Made by a program: the position numbers and the translations under genes. A DNA stretch of 64,000 bases. Origin: Osmia lignaria lignaria. Its lineage: Eukaryota > Arthropoda > Insecta > Hymenoptera > Megachilidae. Under the pieces are notes generated by a model. That model ran no database searches. It had not been told where the DNA came from and saw nothing but the letters and a program-made list of their open reading frames with translations. The stretch covers positions 2,294,001 through 2,358,000 of the forward strand of contig NW_027478171.1 in the NCBI RefSeq assembly GCF_051020975.1, read 5' to 3'. Below are positions 21,737-35,600 of the stretch, piece after piece (the first letter of the stretch is position 1; the number at the start of each line of letters is the position of its first letter).

Positions 21737-23668
21737 TTGCAGATTTATCTCAAGGGAAGGGGCCTGATGGACATATTTCGAGATATTTCTTCTTCTTGTT
21801 GTTCTTCTTCTGCACAGCTAAACTGGAAGTGGCATTTCCAGCTCGCAATCGTGCAGAGTTATCTCAAAGAACGGGGCCACGGTGTTTCTGTATCTCTATT
21901 ATGTTGGTGCGGCTTCGGAACTTTTAAATATCTTGATATATCTCGAGAACTACGCCTCTGATCGAAGAATATCATAGAACGTAAAAAGTAGGAAACTTAA
22001 TTCTCTACAAAAAAGGTCTGTTAACATTTTGCCATAGCTCGCTTCGTTTCCGAGATATTTGCAGATTTATCTCAAGGGAAGGGGCCTGACGGACATATTT
22101 CGAGATATTTCTTCTTCTTGTTGTTCTTCTTCTGCACAGCTAAGCTGGAAGTGGCATTTGCAGCGCGCAATAGTGCAGAGTTATCTCAAAGAAAGGGGCC
22201 ACGGTGTTTCTGTATCTCTATTATGTTGGTGCGGCTTCGGCACTTTTAAATATCTTGATACATCTCGAGAACTACGCATCTGATCAAAAAATATCATAGA
22301 AGATAAAAAGTAGGAAACTTAATTCTCTACAAAAAACGTCTCTTAACATTTCGCCATAGCTCGCTTCGTTTCCGAGATATTTGCAGATTTATCTCAAGGG
22401 AAGGGGCCTGTCGGACATATTTCGAGATATTTCTTCTTCTTGTTGTTCTTCTTCTGCACAGCTAAACTGGAAGTGGCATTTCCAGCTCGCAATCGTGCAG
22501 GGTTATCTCAAAGAACGGGGCCACGGTGTTTCTGTATCTCTATTATGTTGGTGCGGCTTCGGAACTTTTAAATATCTTGATATATCTCGAGAACTACGCC
22601 TCTGATCGAAGAATATCATAGAACGTAAAAAGTAGGAAACTTAATTCTCTACAAAAAAGGTCTCTTAACATTTTGCCATAGCTCGCTTCGTTTCCGAGAT
22701 ATTTGCAGATTTATCTCAAGGGAAGGGGCCTGACGGACATATTTCGAGATATTTCTTCTTCTTGTTGTTCTTCTTCTGCACAGCTAAGCTGGAAGTGGCA
22801 TTTGCAGCGCGCAATAGTGCAGAGTTATCTCAAAGAAAGGGGCCACGGTGTTTCTGTATCTCTATTATGTTGGTGCGGCTTCGGAACTTTTAAATATCTT
22901 GATACATCTCGAGAACTACGCATCTGATCAAAAAATATCATGGAAGATAAAAAGTAGGAAACTTAATTCTCTACAAAAAAGGTCTCTTAACATTTCGCCA
23001 TAGCTCGCTTCGTTTCCGAGATATTTGCAGATTTATCTCAAGGGAAGGGGCCTGTCGGACATATTTCGAGATATTTCTTCTTCTTGTTGTTCTTCTTCTG
23101 CACAGCTAAGCTGGAAGTGGCATTTGCGGCTCGCACTAGTGCAGAGTTATCTCACAGAATGGGGCCACGGTGTTTCTGTATCTCTATTATGTTGGTGCGG
23201 CTTCGGAACTTTTGAATATCTCGATATATCTCGAAAACTACGCTTCTGATCAAAAAATATCATAGAACATAAATTGTAGGAAACATAATTCTCTACAAAA
23301 AACGTCTCTTAACATTTTGCCATAGCTCGCTTCGTTTCCGAGATATTTGCAGATTCAGCTCAAAGGAACGGGCCTGACGGACATATTTCGAGATACTTCT
23401 TTTTCTTGTTGTTCTTCCTCTGCACAGCTAAGCTGGAAGTGGGATTTGCAGCTCGCAATAGTGCAAGGTTATCTCAAAGAAAGGGGCCACGGTGTTTCTG
23501 TATCTCTATTATGTTGGTGCGGCTTCGGAACTTTTAAATATCTTGATATATCTCGAGAACTACGCATCTGATCAAAAAATATCATAGAACATAAAAAGTA
23601 GGAAACTTAATTCTCTACAAAAAAGGTCTCTTAACATTTTGCCATAGCTCTCTTCGTTTCCGAGATAT
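21737..23668 (+). repeat. 6-mer higher-order repeat, copy 2 (1932 bp)
   Basis: All six members in the same order as copy 1, with the same private markers (CTTCGGCACTTTT near 22237, TCTCACAGAATGGGG near 23152). A private difference is TTCTTTTTC near 23398 where the other copies have TTCTTCTTC. Confidence 0.93.
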
Positions 23669-25278
23669 TTGCAGATTTATCTCAAGGGAAGGGGCCTGAT
23701 GGACATATTTCGAGATATTTCTTCTTCTTGTTGTTCTTCTTCTGCACAGCTAAACTGGAAGTGGCATTTCCAGCTCGCAATCGTGCAGAGTTATCTCAAA
23801 GAACGGGGCCACGGTGTTTCTGTATCTCTATTATGTTGGTGCGGCTTCGGAACTTTTAAATATCTTGATATATCTCGAGAACTACGCCTCTGATCGAAGA
23901 ATATCATAGAACGTAAAAAGTAGGAAACTTAATTCTCTACAAAAAAGGTCTGTTAACATTTTGCCATAGCTCGCTTCGTTTCCGAGATATTTGCAGATTT
24001 ATCTCAAGGGAAGGGGCCTGACGGACATATTTCGAGATATTTCTTCTTCTTGTTGTTCTTCTTCTGCACAGCTAAGCTGGAAGTGGCATTTGCAGCGCGC
24101 AATAGTGCAGAGTTATCTCAAAGAAAGGGGCCACGGTGTTTCTGTATCTCTATTATGTTGGTGCGGCTTCGGCACTTTTAAATATCTTGATACATCTCGA
24201 GAACTACGCATCTGATCAAAAAATATCATAGAAGATAAAAAGTAGGAAACTTAATTCTCTACAAAAAACGTCTCTTAACATTTCGCCATAGCTCGCTTCG
24301 TTTCCGAGATATTTGCAGATTTATCTCAAGGGAAGGGGCCTGTCGGACATATTTCGAGATATTTCTTCTTCTTGTTGTTCTTCTTCTGCACAGCTAAACT
24401 GGAAGTGGCATTTCCAGCTCGCAATCGTGCAGGGTTATCTCAAAGAACGGGGCCACGGTGTTTCTGTATCTCTATTATGTTGGTGCGGCTTCGGAACTTT
24501 TAAATATCTTGATATATCTCGAGAACTACGCCTCTGATCGAAGAATATCATAGAACGTAAAAAGTAGGAAACTTAATTCTCTACAAAAAAGGTCTCTTAA
24601 CATTTTGCCATAGCTCGCTTCGTTTCCGAGATATTTGCAGATTTATCTCAAGGGAAGGGGCCTGTCGGACATATTTCGAGATATTTCTTCTTCTTGTTGT
24701 TCTTCTTCTGCACAGCTAAGCTGGAAGTGGCATTTGCGGCTCGCACTAGTGCAGAGTTATCTCACAGAATGGGGCCACGGTGTTTCTGTATCTCTATTAT
24801 GTTGGTGCGGCTTCGGAACTTTTGAATATCTCGATATATCTCGAAAACTACGCTTCTGATCAAAAAATATCATAGAACATAAATTGTAGGAAACATAATT
24901 CTCTACAAAAAACGTCTCTTAACATTTTGCCATAGCTCGCTTCGTTTCCGAGATATTTGCAGATTCAGCTCAAAGGAACGGGCCTGACGGACATATTTCG
25001 AGATACTTCTTCTTCTTGTTGTTCTTCCTCTGCACAGCTAAGCTGGAAGTGGGATTTGCAGCTCGCAATAGTGCAAGGTTATCTCAAAGAAAGGGGCCAC
25101 GGTGTTTCTGTATCTCTATTATGTTGGTGCGGCTTCGGAACTTTTAAATATCTTGATATATCTCGAGAACTACGCATCTGATCAAAAAATATCATAGAAC
25201 ATAAAAAGTAGGAAACTTAATTCTCTACAAAAAAGGTCTCTTAACATTTTGCCATAGCTCTCTTCGTTTCCGAGATAT
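23669..25278 (+). repeat. 6-mer higher-order repeat, copy 3, one monomer missing (1610 bp)
   Basis: Members 1, 2, 3, 5 and 6 are present; member 4 (the GCGCGC class, 20771 and 22703 in the other copies) is absent. At the join, the tail and ATTTTGCC of member 3 run into the CTGTCGG head of member 5, whereas member 5 is preceded by ATTTCGCC in copies 1 and 2. The join is therefore inside about 24585-24664. Confidence 0.9.
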
Positions 25279-28200
25279 TTGCAGATTTATCTCAAGGGAA
25301 GGGGCCTGACGGACATATTTCGAGATATTTCTTCTTCTTGTTGTTCTTCTTCTGCACAGCTAAGCTGGAAGTGGCATTTGCAGCTCGCAATAGTGCAGAG
25401 TTATCTCAAAGAAAGGGGCCACGGTGTTTCTGTATCTCTATTATGTTGGTGCGGCTTCGGAACTTTTAAATATCTTGATATATCTCGAGAACTACGCATC
25501 TGATCAAAAAATATCATAGAACATAAAAAGTAGGAAACTTAATTCTCTACAAAAAAGGTCTCTTAACATTTTGCCATAGCTCGCTTCGTTTCCGAGATAT
25601 TTGCAGATTTATCTCAAGGGAAGGGTCCTGATGGACATATTTCGAGATATTTCTTCTTCTTGTTGTTCTTCTTCTGCACAGCTAAACTGGAAGTGGCATT
25701 TCCAGCTCGCAATCGTGCAGAGTTATCTCAAAGAAAGGGGCCACGGTGTTTCTGTATCTCTATTATGTTGGTGCGGCTTCGGAACTTTTAAATATCTTGA
25801 TATATCTCGAGAACTACGCCTCTGATCGAAAAATATCATAGAACATAAAAAGTAGGAAACTTAATTCTCTACAAAAAAGGTCTCTTAACATTTTGCCATA
25901 GCTCGCTTCGTTTCCGAGATATTTGCAGATTTATCTCAAGGGAAGGGGCCTGACGGACATATTTCGAGATATTTCTTCTTCTTGTTGTTCTTCTTCTGCA
26001 CAGCTAAGCTGGAAGTGGCATTTGCGGCTCGCACTAGTGCAGAGTGATCTCAAAGAAAGGAGCCACGGTGTTTCTGTATCTCTATTATGTTGGTGCGGCT
26101 TCGGAACTTTTAAATATCTAGATATATCTCGAGAACTACGCATCTGATCAAAAAATATCATAGAACATAAAAAGTAGGAAACTTAATTCTCTACAAAAAA
26201 GGTCTCTTAACATTTTGCCATAGCTCGCTTCGTTCCCGAGATATTTGCAGATTTATCTCAAGGGAAGGGGCCTGACGGACATATTTCGAGATATTTCTTC
26301 TTCTTGTTGTATTCTTCTGCACAGCTAAGCTGGAAGTGGCGTTTGCGGCTCGCACTAGTGCAGAGTTATCTCAAAGAAAGGAGCCACGGTGTTTCTGTAT
26401 CTCTATTATGTTGGTGCGGCTTCGGAACTTTTAAATATCTTGATATATCTCGAGAACTACGCTTCTGATCAAAAAATATCATAGAACATAAATTGTAGGA
26501 AACATAATTCTCTACAAAAAACGTCTCTTAACATTTTGCCATAGCTCGCTTCGTTTCCGAGATATTTGCAGATTCAGCTCAAAGGAACTGGCCTGACGGA
26601 CAAATTTCGAGATATTTCTTCTTCTTGTTGTTCTTCCTCTGCACAGCTAAGCTGGAAGTGGCATTTGCAGCTCGCAATAGTGCAGAGTTATCTCAAAGAA
26701 AGGGGCCACGGTGTTTCTGTATCTCTATTATGTTGGTGCGGCTTCGGAACTTTTAAATATCTTGATATATCTCGAGAACTACGCATCTGATCAAAAAATA
26801 TCGTAGAACATGAAAAGTAGGAAACTTAATTCTCTACAAAAAAGGTCTCTTAACATTTTGCCATAGCTCTCTTCGTTTCCGAGATATTTGCAGATTTATC
26901 TCAAGGGAAGGGGCCTGACGGACATATTTCGAGATATTTCTTCTTCTTGTTGTTCTTCTTCTGCACAGCTAAGCTGGAAGTGGCATTTGCAGCTCGCAAT
27001 AGTGCAGAGTTATCTCAAAGAAAGGGGCCACGGTGTTTCTGTATCTCTATTATGTTGGTGCGGCTTCGGAACTTTTAAATATCTCGGTATATCTCGAAAA
27101 CTACGCTTCTGATCAAAAAATATCATAGAACATAAATTGTAGGAAACATAATTCACTACAAAAAACGTCTCTTAACATTTTGCCATAGCTCGCTTCGTTT
27201 CCGAGATATTTGCAGATTCAGCTCAAAGGAACGGGCCTGACGGACATATTTCGAGATACTTCTTCTTCTTGTTGTTCTTCCTCTGCACAGCTAAGCTGGA
27301 AGTGGCATTTGCAGCTCGCAATAGTGCAGAGTTATCTCAAAGAAAGGGGCCACGGTGTTTCTGTATCTCTATTATGTTGGTGCGGCTTCGGAACTTTTAA
27401 ATATCTTGATATATCTCGAGAACTACGCATCTGATCAAAAAATATCATAGAACATAAAAAGTAGGAAACTTAATTCTCTACAAAAAAGGTCTCTTAACAT
27501 TTTGCCATAGCTCACTTCGTTCCCGAGATATTTGCAGATTTATCTCAAGGGAAGGGGCCTGACGGACATATTTCGAGATATTTCTTCTTCTTGTTGTTCT
27601 TCTTCTGCACAGCTAAGCTGGAAGTGGCATTTGCGGCTCGCACTAGTGCAGAGTTATCTCAAAGAAAGGGGCCACGGTGTTTCTGTATCTCTATTATGTT
27701 GGTGCGGCTTCGGAACTTTTAAATATCTCGATATATCTCGAGAACTACGCGTCTGATCGAAAAATATCATAGAACATAAAAAGTAGGAAACTTAATTCTC
27801 TACAAAAAAGGTCTCTTAACATTTTGCCATAGCTCGCTTCGTTTCCGAGATATTTGCAGATTTATTTCAAGGGAAGGGGCCTGACGGACATATTTCGAGA
27901 TATTTCTTCTTCTTGTTGTTCTTCTTCTGCACAGCTAAGCTGGAAGTGGCATTTGCGGCTCGCACTAGTGCAGAGTTATCTCAAAGAAAGGAGCCACGGT
28001 GTTTCTGTATCTCTATTATCTTGGTGCGGCTTCGGAACTTTTAAATATCTCGATATATCTCGAAAACTACGCTTCTGATCGAAAAATATCATAGAACATA
28101 AATTGTAGGAAACATAATTCTCTACAAAAAACGTCTCTTAACATTTTGCCATAGCTCGCTTCGTTTCCGAGATATTTGCAGATTCAGCTCAAAGGAACGG

Positions 28201-28819
28201 GCCTGACGGACATATTTCGAGATACTTCTTCTTCTTGTTGTTCTTCCTCTGCACAGCTAAGCTGGAAGTGGCATTTGCAGCTCGCAATAGTGCAGAGTTA
28301 TCTCTAAGAAAGGGGCCACGGTGTTTCTGTATCTCTATTATGTTGGTGCGGCTTCGGAACTTTTAAATATCTCGATATATCTCGAAAACTACGCTTCTGA
28401 TCAAAAAATATCATAGAACGTAAATTGTAGGAAACATTATTCTCTACAAAAAAGGTCTCTTAACATTTTGCCATAGCTCGCTTCGTTTCCGAGATATTTG
28501 CAGATTTATTTCAAGGGAAGGGGCCTGACGGACATATTTCGAGATATTTCTTCTTCTTGTTGTTCTTCTTCTGCACAGCTAAGCTGGAAGTGGCATTTGC
28601 GGCTCGCACTAGTGCAGAGTTATCTCAAAGAAAGGAGCCACGGTGTTTCTGTATCTCTATTATCTTGGTGCGGCTTCGGAACTTTTAAATATCTCGATAT
28701 ATCTCGAAAACTACGCTTCTGATCGAAAAATATCATAGAACATAAATTGTAGGAAACATAATTCTCTACAAAAAAGGTCTCTTAACATTTTGCCATAGCT
28801 CGCTTCGTTTCCGAGATAT
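25279..28819 (+). repeat. Mixed block, 11 monomers
   Basis: There is no single long period. A local 644-bp duplication is visible (units at 27854 and 28498, both TTATTTCAAGG with TATTATCTTGG). The run 27210-28175 matches 34616-35581, including the rare CTCACTTCGTTCCCGAG (near 27511 and 34917). One monomer, 26245-26565, is 321 bp. Confidence 0.78.
26245..26565 (+). repeat. 321-bp monomer, deletion in triplet tract
   Basis: The tract reads TTGTTGTATTCTTCTG near 26305 instead of TTGTTGTTCTTCTTCTG, a net loss of one base with a local rearrangement. It is the only length change I see in the triplet tract across the window. Confidence 0.85.
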
Positions 28820-31800
28820 TTGCAGATTTATCTCAAGGGAAGGGGCCTGACGGACATATTTCGAGATATTTCTTCTTCTTGTTGTTCTTCTTCTGCACAG
28901 CTGAGCTGGAAGTGGCATTTGCAGGTCGCAATAGTGCAGAGTTATCTCAAAGAAAGGGGCCACGGTGTTTCTGTATCTCTATTATGTTTGTGCGGCTTCG
29001 GAACTTTTAAATATCTCGATATATCTCGAAAACTACGCTTCTGATCAAAAAATATCATAGAACATAAATTGTAGGAAACATAATTCTCTACAAAAAACGT
29101 CTCTTAACATTTTGCCATAGCTCGCTTCGTTTCCGAGATATTTGCAGATTCAGCTCAAAGGAACTGGCCTGACGGACATATTTCGAGATATTTCTTCTTC
29201 TTGTTGTTCTTCCTCTGCACAGCTAAGCTGGAAGTGGCATTTGCAGCTCGCAATAGTGCAGAGTTATCTCAAAGAAAGGGGCCACGGTGTTTCTGTATCT
29301 CTATTATGTTGGTGCGGCTTCGGAACTTTTAAATATCTTGATATATCTCGAGAACTACGCATCTGATCAAAAAATATCATAGAACATGAATTGTAGGAAA
29401 CATAATTCTCTACAAAAAAGGTATCTTAACATTTTGCCATAGCTCGCTTCGTTTCCGAGATATTTGCAGATATATCTCAAGGGAAGGGGCCTGCCGGACA
29501 TATTTCGAGATATTTCTTCTTCTTGTTGTTCTTCTTCTGCACAGCTAAGCTGGAAGTGGCATTTACAGCTCGCAATAGTGCAGAGTTATCTCAAAGAAAG
29601 GGGCCACGGTGTTTCTGTATCTCTATTATGTTGGTGCTGCTTCGGAACTTTTAAATATCTTGATATATCTAGAGAACTACGCATCTGATCAAAAAATATC
29701 GTAGAACATGAAAAGTAGGAAACTTAATTCTCTACAAAAAAGGTGTCTTAACATTTTGCCATAGCTCTCTTCGTTTCCGAGATATTTGCAGATTTATCTC
29801 AAGGGAAGGGGCCTGACTGACATATTTCGAGATATTTCTTCTTCTTGTTGTTCTTCTTCTGCACAGCTAAGCTGGAAGTGGCATTTGCAGCTCGCAATAG
29901 TGCAGAGTTATCTCAAAGAAAGGGGCCACGGTGTTTCTGTATCTCTATTATGTTGGTGCGGCTTCGGAACTTTTAAATATCTTGATATATCTCGAGAACT
30001 ACGCATCTGATCAAAAAATATCATAGAACATAAAAAGTAGGAAACTTAATTCTCTACAAAAAAGGTCTCTTAACATTTTGCCATAGCTCGCTTCGTTTCC
30101 GAGATATTTGCAGATTTATCTCAAGGGAAGGGTCCTGATGGACATATTTCGAGATATTTCTTCTTCTTGTTGTTCTTCTTCTGCACAGCTAAACTGGAAG
30201 TGGCATTTCCAGCTCGCAATAGTGCAGAGTTATCTCTAAGAAAGGGGCCACGGTGTTTCTGTATCTCTATTATGTTGGTGCGGCTTCGGAACTTTTAAAT
30301 ATCTCGATATATCTCGAAAACTACGCTTCTGATCAAAAAATATCATAGAACGTAAATTGTAGGAAACATTATTCCCTACAAAAAAGGTCTCTTAACATTT
30401 TGCCATAGCTCGCTTCGTTTCCGAGATATTTGCAGATTTATCTCAAGGGAAGGGGCCTGACGGACATATTTCGAGATATTTCTTCTTCTTGTTGTTCTTC
30501 TTCTGCACAGCTAAGCTGGAAGTGGCATTTGCAGCGCGCAATAGTGCAGAGTTATCTCAAAGAAAGGGGCCACGGTGTTTCTGTATCTCTATTATGTTGG
30601 TGCGGCTTCAGAACTTTTAAATATCTTGATACATCTCGAGAACTACGCATCTGATCAAAAAATATCATAGAAGATAAAAAGTAGCAAACTTAATTCTCTA
30701 CAAAAAAGGTCTCTTAACATTTCGCCATAGCTCGCTTCGTTTCCGAGATATTTGCAGATTTATCTCAAGGGAAGGGGCCTGTCGGACATATTTCGAGATA
30801 TTTCTTCTTCTTGTTGTTCTTCTTCTGCACAGCTAAACTGGAAGTGGCATTTCCAGCTCGCAATCGTGCAGAGTTATCTCAAAGAACGGGGCCACGGTGT
30901 TTCTGTATCTCTATTATGTTGGTGCGCCTTCGGAACTTTTAAATATCTTGATATATCTCGAGAACTACGCCTCTGATCGAAGAATATCATAGAACGTAAA
31001 AAGTAGGAAACTTAATTCTCTACAAAAAAGGTCTCTTAACATTTTGCCATAGCTCGCTTCGTTCCCGAGATATTTGCAGATTTATCTCAAGGGAAGGGGC
31101 CTGACGGACATATTTCGAGATATTTCTTCTTCTTGTTGTTCTTCTTCTGCACAGCTAAGCTGGAAGTGGCGTTTGCGGCTCGCACTAGTGCAGAGTTATC
31201 TCAAAGAAAGGAGCCACGGTGTTTCTGTATCTCTATTATGTTGGTGCGGCTTCGGAACTTTTAAATATCTCGATATATCTCGAAAACTACGCTTCTGATC
31301 AAAAAATATCATAGAACACTAATTGTAGGAAACATAATTCACTACAAAAAACGTCTCTTAACATTTTGCCATAGCTCGCTTCGTTTCCGAGATATTTGCA
31401 GATTCAGCTCAAAGGAACGGGCCTGACGGACATATTTCGAGATACTTCTTCTTCTTGTTGTTCTTCCTCTGCACAGCTAAGCTGGAAGTGGCATTTGCAT
31501 CTCGCAATAGTGCAGAGTTATCTCAAAGAAAGGGGCCACGGTGTTTCTGTATCTCTATTATGTTGGTGCGGCTTCGGAACTTTTAAATATCTTGATATAT
31601 CTCGAGAACTACGCATCTGATCAAAAAATATCATAGAACATAAAAAGTAGGAAACTTAATTCTCTACAAAAAAGGTCTCTTAACATTTTGCCATAGCTCG
31701 CTTCGTTCCCGAGATATTTGCAGATTTATCTCAAGGGAAGGGGCCTGACGGACATATTTCGAGATATTTCTTCTTCTTGTTGTTCTTCTTCTGCACAGCT

Positions 31801-32683
31801 AAGCTGGAAGTGGCATTTGCGGCTCGCACTAGTGCAGAGTTATCTCAAAGAAAGGGGCCACGGTGTTTCTGTATCTCTATTATGTTGGTGCGGCTTCGGA
31901 ACTTTTAAATATCTCGATATATCTCGAGAACTACGCGTCTGATCGAAAAATATCATAGAACATAAATTGTAGGAAACATAATTCTCTACAAAAAACGTCT
32001 CTTAACATTTTGCCATAGCTCGCTTCGTTTCCGAGATATTTGCAGATTCAGCTCAAAGGAACGGGCCTGACGGACATATTTCGAGATACTTTTTCTTCTT
32101 GTTGTTCTTCCTCTGCACAGCTAAGCTGGAAGTGGCATTTGCAGCTCGCACTAGTGCAGAGTTATCTCAAAGAAAGGGGCCACGGTGTTTCTGTATCTCT
32201 ATTATGTTGGTGCGGCTTCGGAACTTTTAAATATCTCGATATATCTCGAAAACTACGCTTCTGATCAAAAAATATCATAGAACATAAATTGTAGGAAACA
32301 TAATTCTCTACAAAAAAGGTCTCTTAACATTTTGCCATAGCTCGCTTCGTTTCCGAGATATTTGCAGATATATCTCAAGGGAAGGGGCCTGACGGACATA
32401 TTTCGAGATATTTCTTCTTCTTGTTGTTCTTCTTCTGCACAGCTAAGCTGGAAGTGGCATTTGCAGCTCGCAATAGTGCAGAGTTATCTCTAAGAAAGGG
32501 GCCACGGTGTTTCTGTATCTCTATTATGTTGGTGCGGCTTCGGAACTTTTAAATATCTCGATATATCTCGAAAACTACGCTTCTGATCAAAAAATATCAT
32601 AGAACCTAAATTGTAGGAAACATTATTCTCTACAAAAAAGGTCTCTTAACATTTTGCCATAGCTCGCTTCGTTTCCGAGATAT
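28820..32683 (+). repeat. 12-mer higher-order repeat, copy 1 (3864 bp)
   Basis: Begins with the A-B-C-D cassette. A has GCTGAGCTGG, GCAGGTCGC and TATGTTTGTGC; B starts GATTCAGCTC; C has GCCTGCCGG, GTGCTGCTTC and TATCTAGAGAAC; D follows the AGCTCTCTTCG form. Eight variable members follow, among them a stop-bearing TCTCTAAGA unit at 30108 and another at 32362. Confidence 0.9.
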
Positions 32684-35600
32684 TTGCAGATTTATCTCAA
32701 GGGAAGGGGCCTGACGGACATATTTCGAGATATTTCTTCTTCTTGTTGTTCTTCTTCTGCACAGCTGAGCTGGAAGTGGCATTTGCAGGTCGCAATAGTG
32801 CAGAGTTATCTCAAAGAAAGGGGCCACGGTGTTTCTGTATCTCTATTATGTTTGTGCGGCTTCGGAACTTTTAAATATCTCGATATATCTCGAAAACTAC
32901 GCTTCTGATCAAAAAATATCATAGAACATAAATTATAGGAAACATAATTCTCTACAAAAAACGTCTCTTAACATTTTGCCATAGCTCGCTTCGTTTCCGA
33001 GATATTTGCAGATTCAGCTCAAAGGAACTGGCCTGACGGACATATTTCGAGATATTTCTTCTTCTTGTTGTTCTTCCTCTGCACAGCTAAGCTGGAAGTG
33101 GCATTTGCAGCTCGCAATAGTGCAGAGTTATCTCAAAGAAAGGGGCCACGGTGTTTCTGTATCTCTATTATGTTGGTGCGGCTTCGGAACTTTTAAATAT
33201 CTTGATATATCTCGAGAACTACGCATCTGATCAAAAAATATCATAGAACATAAATTGTAGGAAACATAATTCTCTACAAAAGAGGTATCTTAACATTTTG
33301 CCATAGCTCGCTTCGTTTCCGAGATATTTGCAGATATATCTCAAGGGAAGGGGCCTGCCGGACATATTTCGAGATATTTCTTCTTCTTGTTGTTCTTCTT
33401 CTGCACAGCTAAGCTGGAAGTGGCATTTACAGCTCGCAATAGTGCAGAGTTATCTCAAAGAAAGGGGCCACGGTGTTTCTGTATCTCTATTATGTTGGTG
33501 CTGCTTCGGAACTTTTAAATATCTTGATATATCTAGAGAACTACGCATCTGATCAAAAAATATCGTAGAACATGAAAAGTAGGAAACTTAATTCTCTACA
33601 AAAAAGGTCTCTTAACATTTTGCCATAGCTCTCTTCGTTTCCGAGATATTTGCAGATTTATCTCAAGGGAAGGGGCCTGACTGACATATTTCGAGATATT
33701 TCTTCTTCTTGTTGTTCTTCTTCTGCACAGCTAAGCTGGAAGTGGCATTTGCAGCTCGCAATAGTGCAGAGTTATCTCAAAGAAAGGGGCCACGGTGTTT
33801 CTGTATCTCTATTATGTTGGTGCGGCTTCGGAACTTTTAAATATCTTGATATATCTCGAGAACTACGCATCTGATCAAAAAATATCATAGAACATAAAAA
33901 GTAGGAAACTTAATTCTCTACAAAAAAGGTCCCTTAACATTTTGCCATAGCTCGCTTCGTTTCCGAGATATTTGCAGATTTATCTCAAGGGAAGGGTCCT
34001 GATGGACATATTTCGAGATATTTCTTCTTCTTTTTGTTCTTCTTCTGCACAGCTAAACTGGAAGTGGCATTTCCAGCTCGCAATCGTGCAGAGTTATCTC
34101 AAAGAACGGGGCCACGGTGTTTCTGTATCTCTATTATGTTGGTGCGGCTTCGGAACTTTTAAATATCTTGATATATCTCGAGAACTACGCCTCTGATCGA
34201 AGAATATCATAGAACGTAAAAAGTAGGAAACTTAATTCTCTACAAAAAAGGTCTCTTAACATTTTGCCATAGCTCGCTTCGTTTCCGAGATATTTGCAGA
34301 TTTATCTCAAGGGAAGGGGCCTGACGGACATATTTCGAGATATTTCTTCTTCTTGTTGTTCTTCTTCTGCACAGCTAAGCTGGAAGTGGCATTTGCGGCT
34401 CGCACTAGTGCAGAGTTATCTCAAAGAAAGGAGCCACGGTGTTTCTGTATCTCTATTATGTTGGTGCGGCTTCGGAACTTTTAAATATCTCGATATATCT
34501 CGAAAACTACGCTTCTGATCAAAAAATATCATAGAACATAAATTGTAGGAAACATAATTCACTACAAAAAACGTCTCTTAACATTTTGCCATAGCTCGCT
34601 TCGTTTCCGAGATATTTGCAGATTCAGCTCAAAGGAACGGGCCTGACGGACATATTTCGAGATACTTCTTCTTCTTGTTGTTCTTCCTCTGCACAGCTAA
34701 GCTGGAAGTGGCATTTGCAGCTCGCAATAGTGCAGAGTTATCTCAAAGAAAGGGGCCACGGTGTTTCTGTATCTCTATTATGTTGGTGCGGCTTCGGAAC
34801 TTTTAAATATCTTGATATATCTCGAGAACTACGCATCTGATCAAAAAATATCATAGAACATAAAAAGTAGGAAACTTAATTCTCTACAAAAAAGGTCTCT
34901 TAACATTTTGCCATAGCTCACTTCGTTCCCGAGATATTTGCAGATTTATCTCAAGGGAAGGGGCCTGACGGACATATTTCGAGATATTTCTTCTTCTTGT
35001 TGTTCTTCTTCTGCACAGCTAAGCTGGAAGTGGCATTTGCGGCTCGCACTAGTGCAGAGTTATCTCAAAGAACGGGGCCACGGTGTTTCTGTATCTCTAT
35101 TATGTTGGTGCGGCTTCGGAACTTTTAAATATCTCGATATATCTCGAGAACTACGCGTCTGATCGAAAAATATCATAGAACATAAAAAGTAGGAAACTTA
35201 ATTCTCTACAAAAAAGGTCTCTTAACATTTTGCCATAGCTCGCTTCGTTTCCGAGATATTTGCAGATTTATTTCAAGGGAAGGGGCCTGACGGACATATT
35301 TCGAGATATTTCTTCTTCTTGTTGTTCTTCTTCTGCACAGCTAAGCTGGAAGTGGCATTTGCGGCTCGCACTAGTGCAGAGTTATCTCAAAGAAAGGAGC
35401 CACGGTGTTTCTGTATCTCTATTATCTTGGTGCGGCTTCGGAACTTTTAAATATCTCGATATATCTCGAAAACTACGCTTCTGATCGAAAAATATCATAG
35501 AACATAAATTGTAGGAAACATAATTCTCTACAAAAAACGTCTCTTAACATTTTGCCATAGCTCGCTTCGTTTCCGAGATATTTGCAGATTCAGCTCAAAG

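Noticed and set aside
28766..28963. Minus-strand 65-codon open frames in A-type monomers
   Set aside because: They start at GTG and appear only where GCTGAGCTGG removes a stop that is present in other classes. They follow the satellite class, not any gene signal.
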